DNA from: Lentisphaeria bacterium
GTDB lineage: Bacteria; Verrucomicrobiota; Lentisphaeria; Victivallales; Victivallaceae
Length of the DNA stretch: 43,052 nt
Direction: 5' to 3'
Assembly (NCBI GenBank): GCA_017457065.1
Contig: JAFTIE010000218.1
Coordinates: forward strand, 1-43,052
Under the pieces are notes generated by a model. It did no database searches and had not been told where the DNA came from. It worked only from the letters and a program-made list of their open reading frames with translations. The translations under genes were made by a program, and so were the position numbers. Below, piece by piece: positions 42,668-43,052 of the stretch. Positions within the stretch are counted from its first letter, which is position 1, and each line of letters opens with the position of its first letter.

Positions 42668-42703
42668 GGGGCGGAAAGTTGAAAAAAATCAACTTTTCGC
42701 CCC
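42668..42703 (+). terminator. Terminator-like hairpin after the DUF4838 gene
   Basis: GGGGCGGAAAGTTGA (42668-42682) pairs with TCAACTTTTCGCCCC (42689-42703), with one mismatch and an A6 loop. There is no immediate T run (T's start at 42717), so termination may be partial or the stem may mainly protect the 3' end. Confidence 0.6.
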
Positions 42704-42711
42704 GTCAGGGC

Positions 42712-42740
42712 TTGACTTTTTTGCTGTCAGGGAGTATTCT
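42712..42740 (+). promoter_or_regulatory. Promoter for the third pseudopilin gene
   Basis: TTGACT (42712-42717), 17-bp spacer, TATTCT (42735-42740), 64 bp before ATG 42805. The spacer contains CTGTCAGGG (42724-42732), the inverted partner of CCCTGACAG at 42653-42661. Confidence 0.65.
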
Positions 42741-42804
42741 ATCAGAAGACAGATCGTATTCTTTACAATAACAGTAACTTGCACCCCTTCAGGAGTATGA
42801 TGGA

Positions 42805-43052
42805 ATGAGTAGAATTTTCCGGAAAGATGTTTCCCTGACGGTTCCGGCTGCCCGCAGCGGGCGCCCTGCCGGAAAAGCGTTTACGTTGATCGAACTGCTG
42901 GTGAGTAAAACTTGTCAAACAGGTGTTTTTCCGTTGTATTACCTGAAAAAAGAGAACAAAAAAATGCCTTATTATGCTTGCGAAGCAAGCGCTTCATGCC
43001 CCAACGGGGCGCTTCATATTTTCCGCAGGAAAATGCTTCATACGGCGGAGCC
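42805..43052 (+). CDS. Prepilin-type pseudopilin (3' partial) with hairpin element in its leader
   Basis: ATG 42805 is 9 bp after AGGAG (42791-42795). The encoded start is MSRIFRKDVSLTVPAARSG, then RPAGKA and FTLIELLV (42880-42903), then the repeat unit (KTCQTGVFPLYYLKK...) up to the window edge. By analogy with the complete gene at 38787, the genuine pilin helix should begin at about 43072, outside the window. It has its own promoter and follows a terminator-like hairpin, so it probably begins another pseudopilin-CAZyme operon. Confidence 0.85.
   Translation, partial: MSRIFRKDVSLTVPAARSGRPAGKAFTLIELLVSKTCQTGVFPLYYLKKENKKMPYYACEASASCPNGALHIFRRKMLHTAE
42880..43052 (+). repeat. 192-bp hairpin-array unit, copy 3 (truncated by window edge)
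   Basis: Most diverged copy. Hairpins: GCTTGC/GCAAGC (42976-42990, loop GAA), GCCCC/GGGGC (42998-43010, loop AAC), ATTTTCC/GGAAAAT (43018-43034, loop GCA), and the start of ACGGC/GCC (43042-). The GCTTCAT spacers at 42991, 43011 and 43035 are identical to the other copies. The second stem differs from copies 1 and 2 at three positions of each arm, with pairing kept. Confidence 0.88.

Overview
The window reads as chromosomal DNA of a Lentisphaerota-type bacterium (Victivallales-like, probably gut or animal associated). The clues are prepilin-type pseudopilin genes with the H-X9-DG-like C terminus, large secreted glycoside hydrolase-like proteins (GH42-like, DUF4838, GHL10), DUF4886 proteins, a neutral ceramidase-like protein and sugar isomerase/Gfo-Idh gene sets. 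This assignment comes from gene content alone; no rRNA or tRNA gene was seen.

Layout. 1-6.7 kb: operon of a pseudopilin (5' end outside the window), a LamG-domain secreted protein and a 1506-residue GH42-like protein, ended by a strong bidirectional terminator. 6.7-9.5 kb, minus strand: gatB, a RecO-like gene and two small lipoproteins, one extremely His/Pro-rich. 9.7-14.7 kb: cell-envelope block with a UDP-sugar pyrophosphorylase, ftsW, murG (with an internal frameshift) and a type I signal peptidase. 14.9-17.8 kb: TPR protein and a repeat-rich Ala/Pro membrane protein. 17.9-22.2 kb: Fe3+-type ABC importer (ATPase, binding protein, fused permease), then two tandem DUF4886 genes. 24.7-27.8 kb: GHL10 hydrolase and asparagine synthetase. 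27.9-38.7 kb: sugar/amino-sugar catabolic neighbourhood (Gfo/Idh oxidoreductase, two TIM-barrel isomerases, AraC regulator, phosphoesterase, DegT aminotransferase, ceramidase-like hydrolase, 890-aa GH). 38.8 kb to the end: pseudopilin, DUF4838 protein and the start of a third pseudopilin.

Two families of non-coding-type repeats lie on top of the genes. (1) A 192-bp unit sits inside all three pseudopilin genes, exactly at the FTLIELLV codons. It stays in frame and consists of an AT-rich lead followed by an array of short perfect hairpins separated by an invariant 7-nt GCTTCAT. Stem sequences differ between copies with paired changes, and most loops are GNA triloops closed by C-G. The first gene carries a second, different hairpin array (CTTCAC spacers) directly upstream, so elements have stacked at the same site. 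This is the most unusual structure in the window. (2) A roughly 165-bp MITE-like element with imperfect terminal inverted repeats (GAGGCAATTTCAAAA) occurs in three full copies and one solo end, always within a few bases of a stop codon; one insertion appears to have rebuilt the lepB stop codon. No transposase or other mobilising enzyme is encoded in the window.

Functionally, the genes suggest a saccharolytic bacterium that pairs dedicated pseudopilins with secreted glycan-active proteins and channels released sugars through cytoplasmic hydrolases, isomerases and oxidoreductases.
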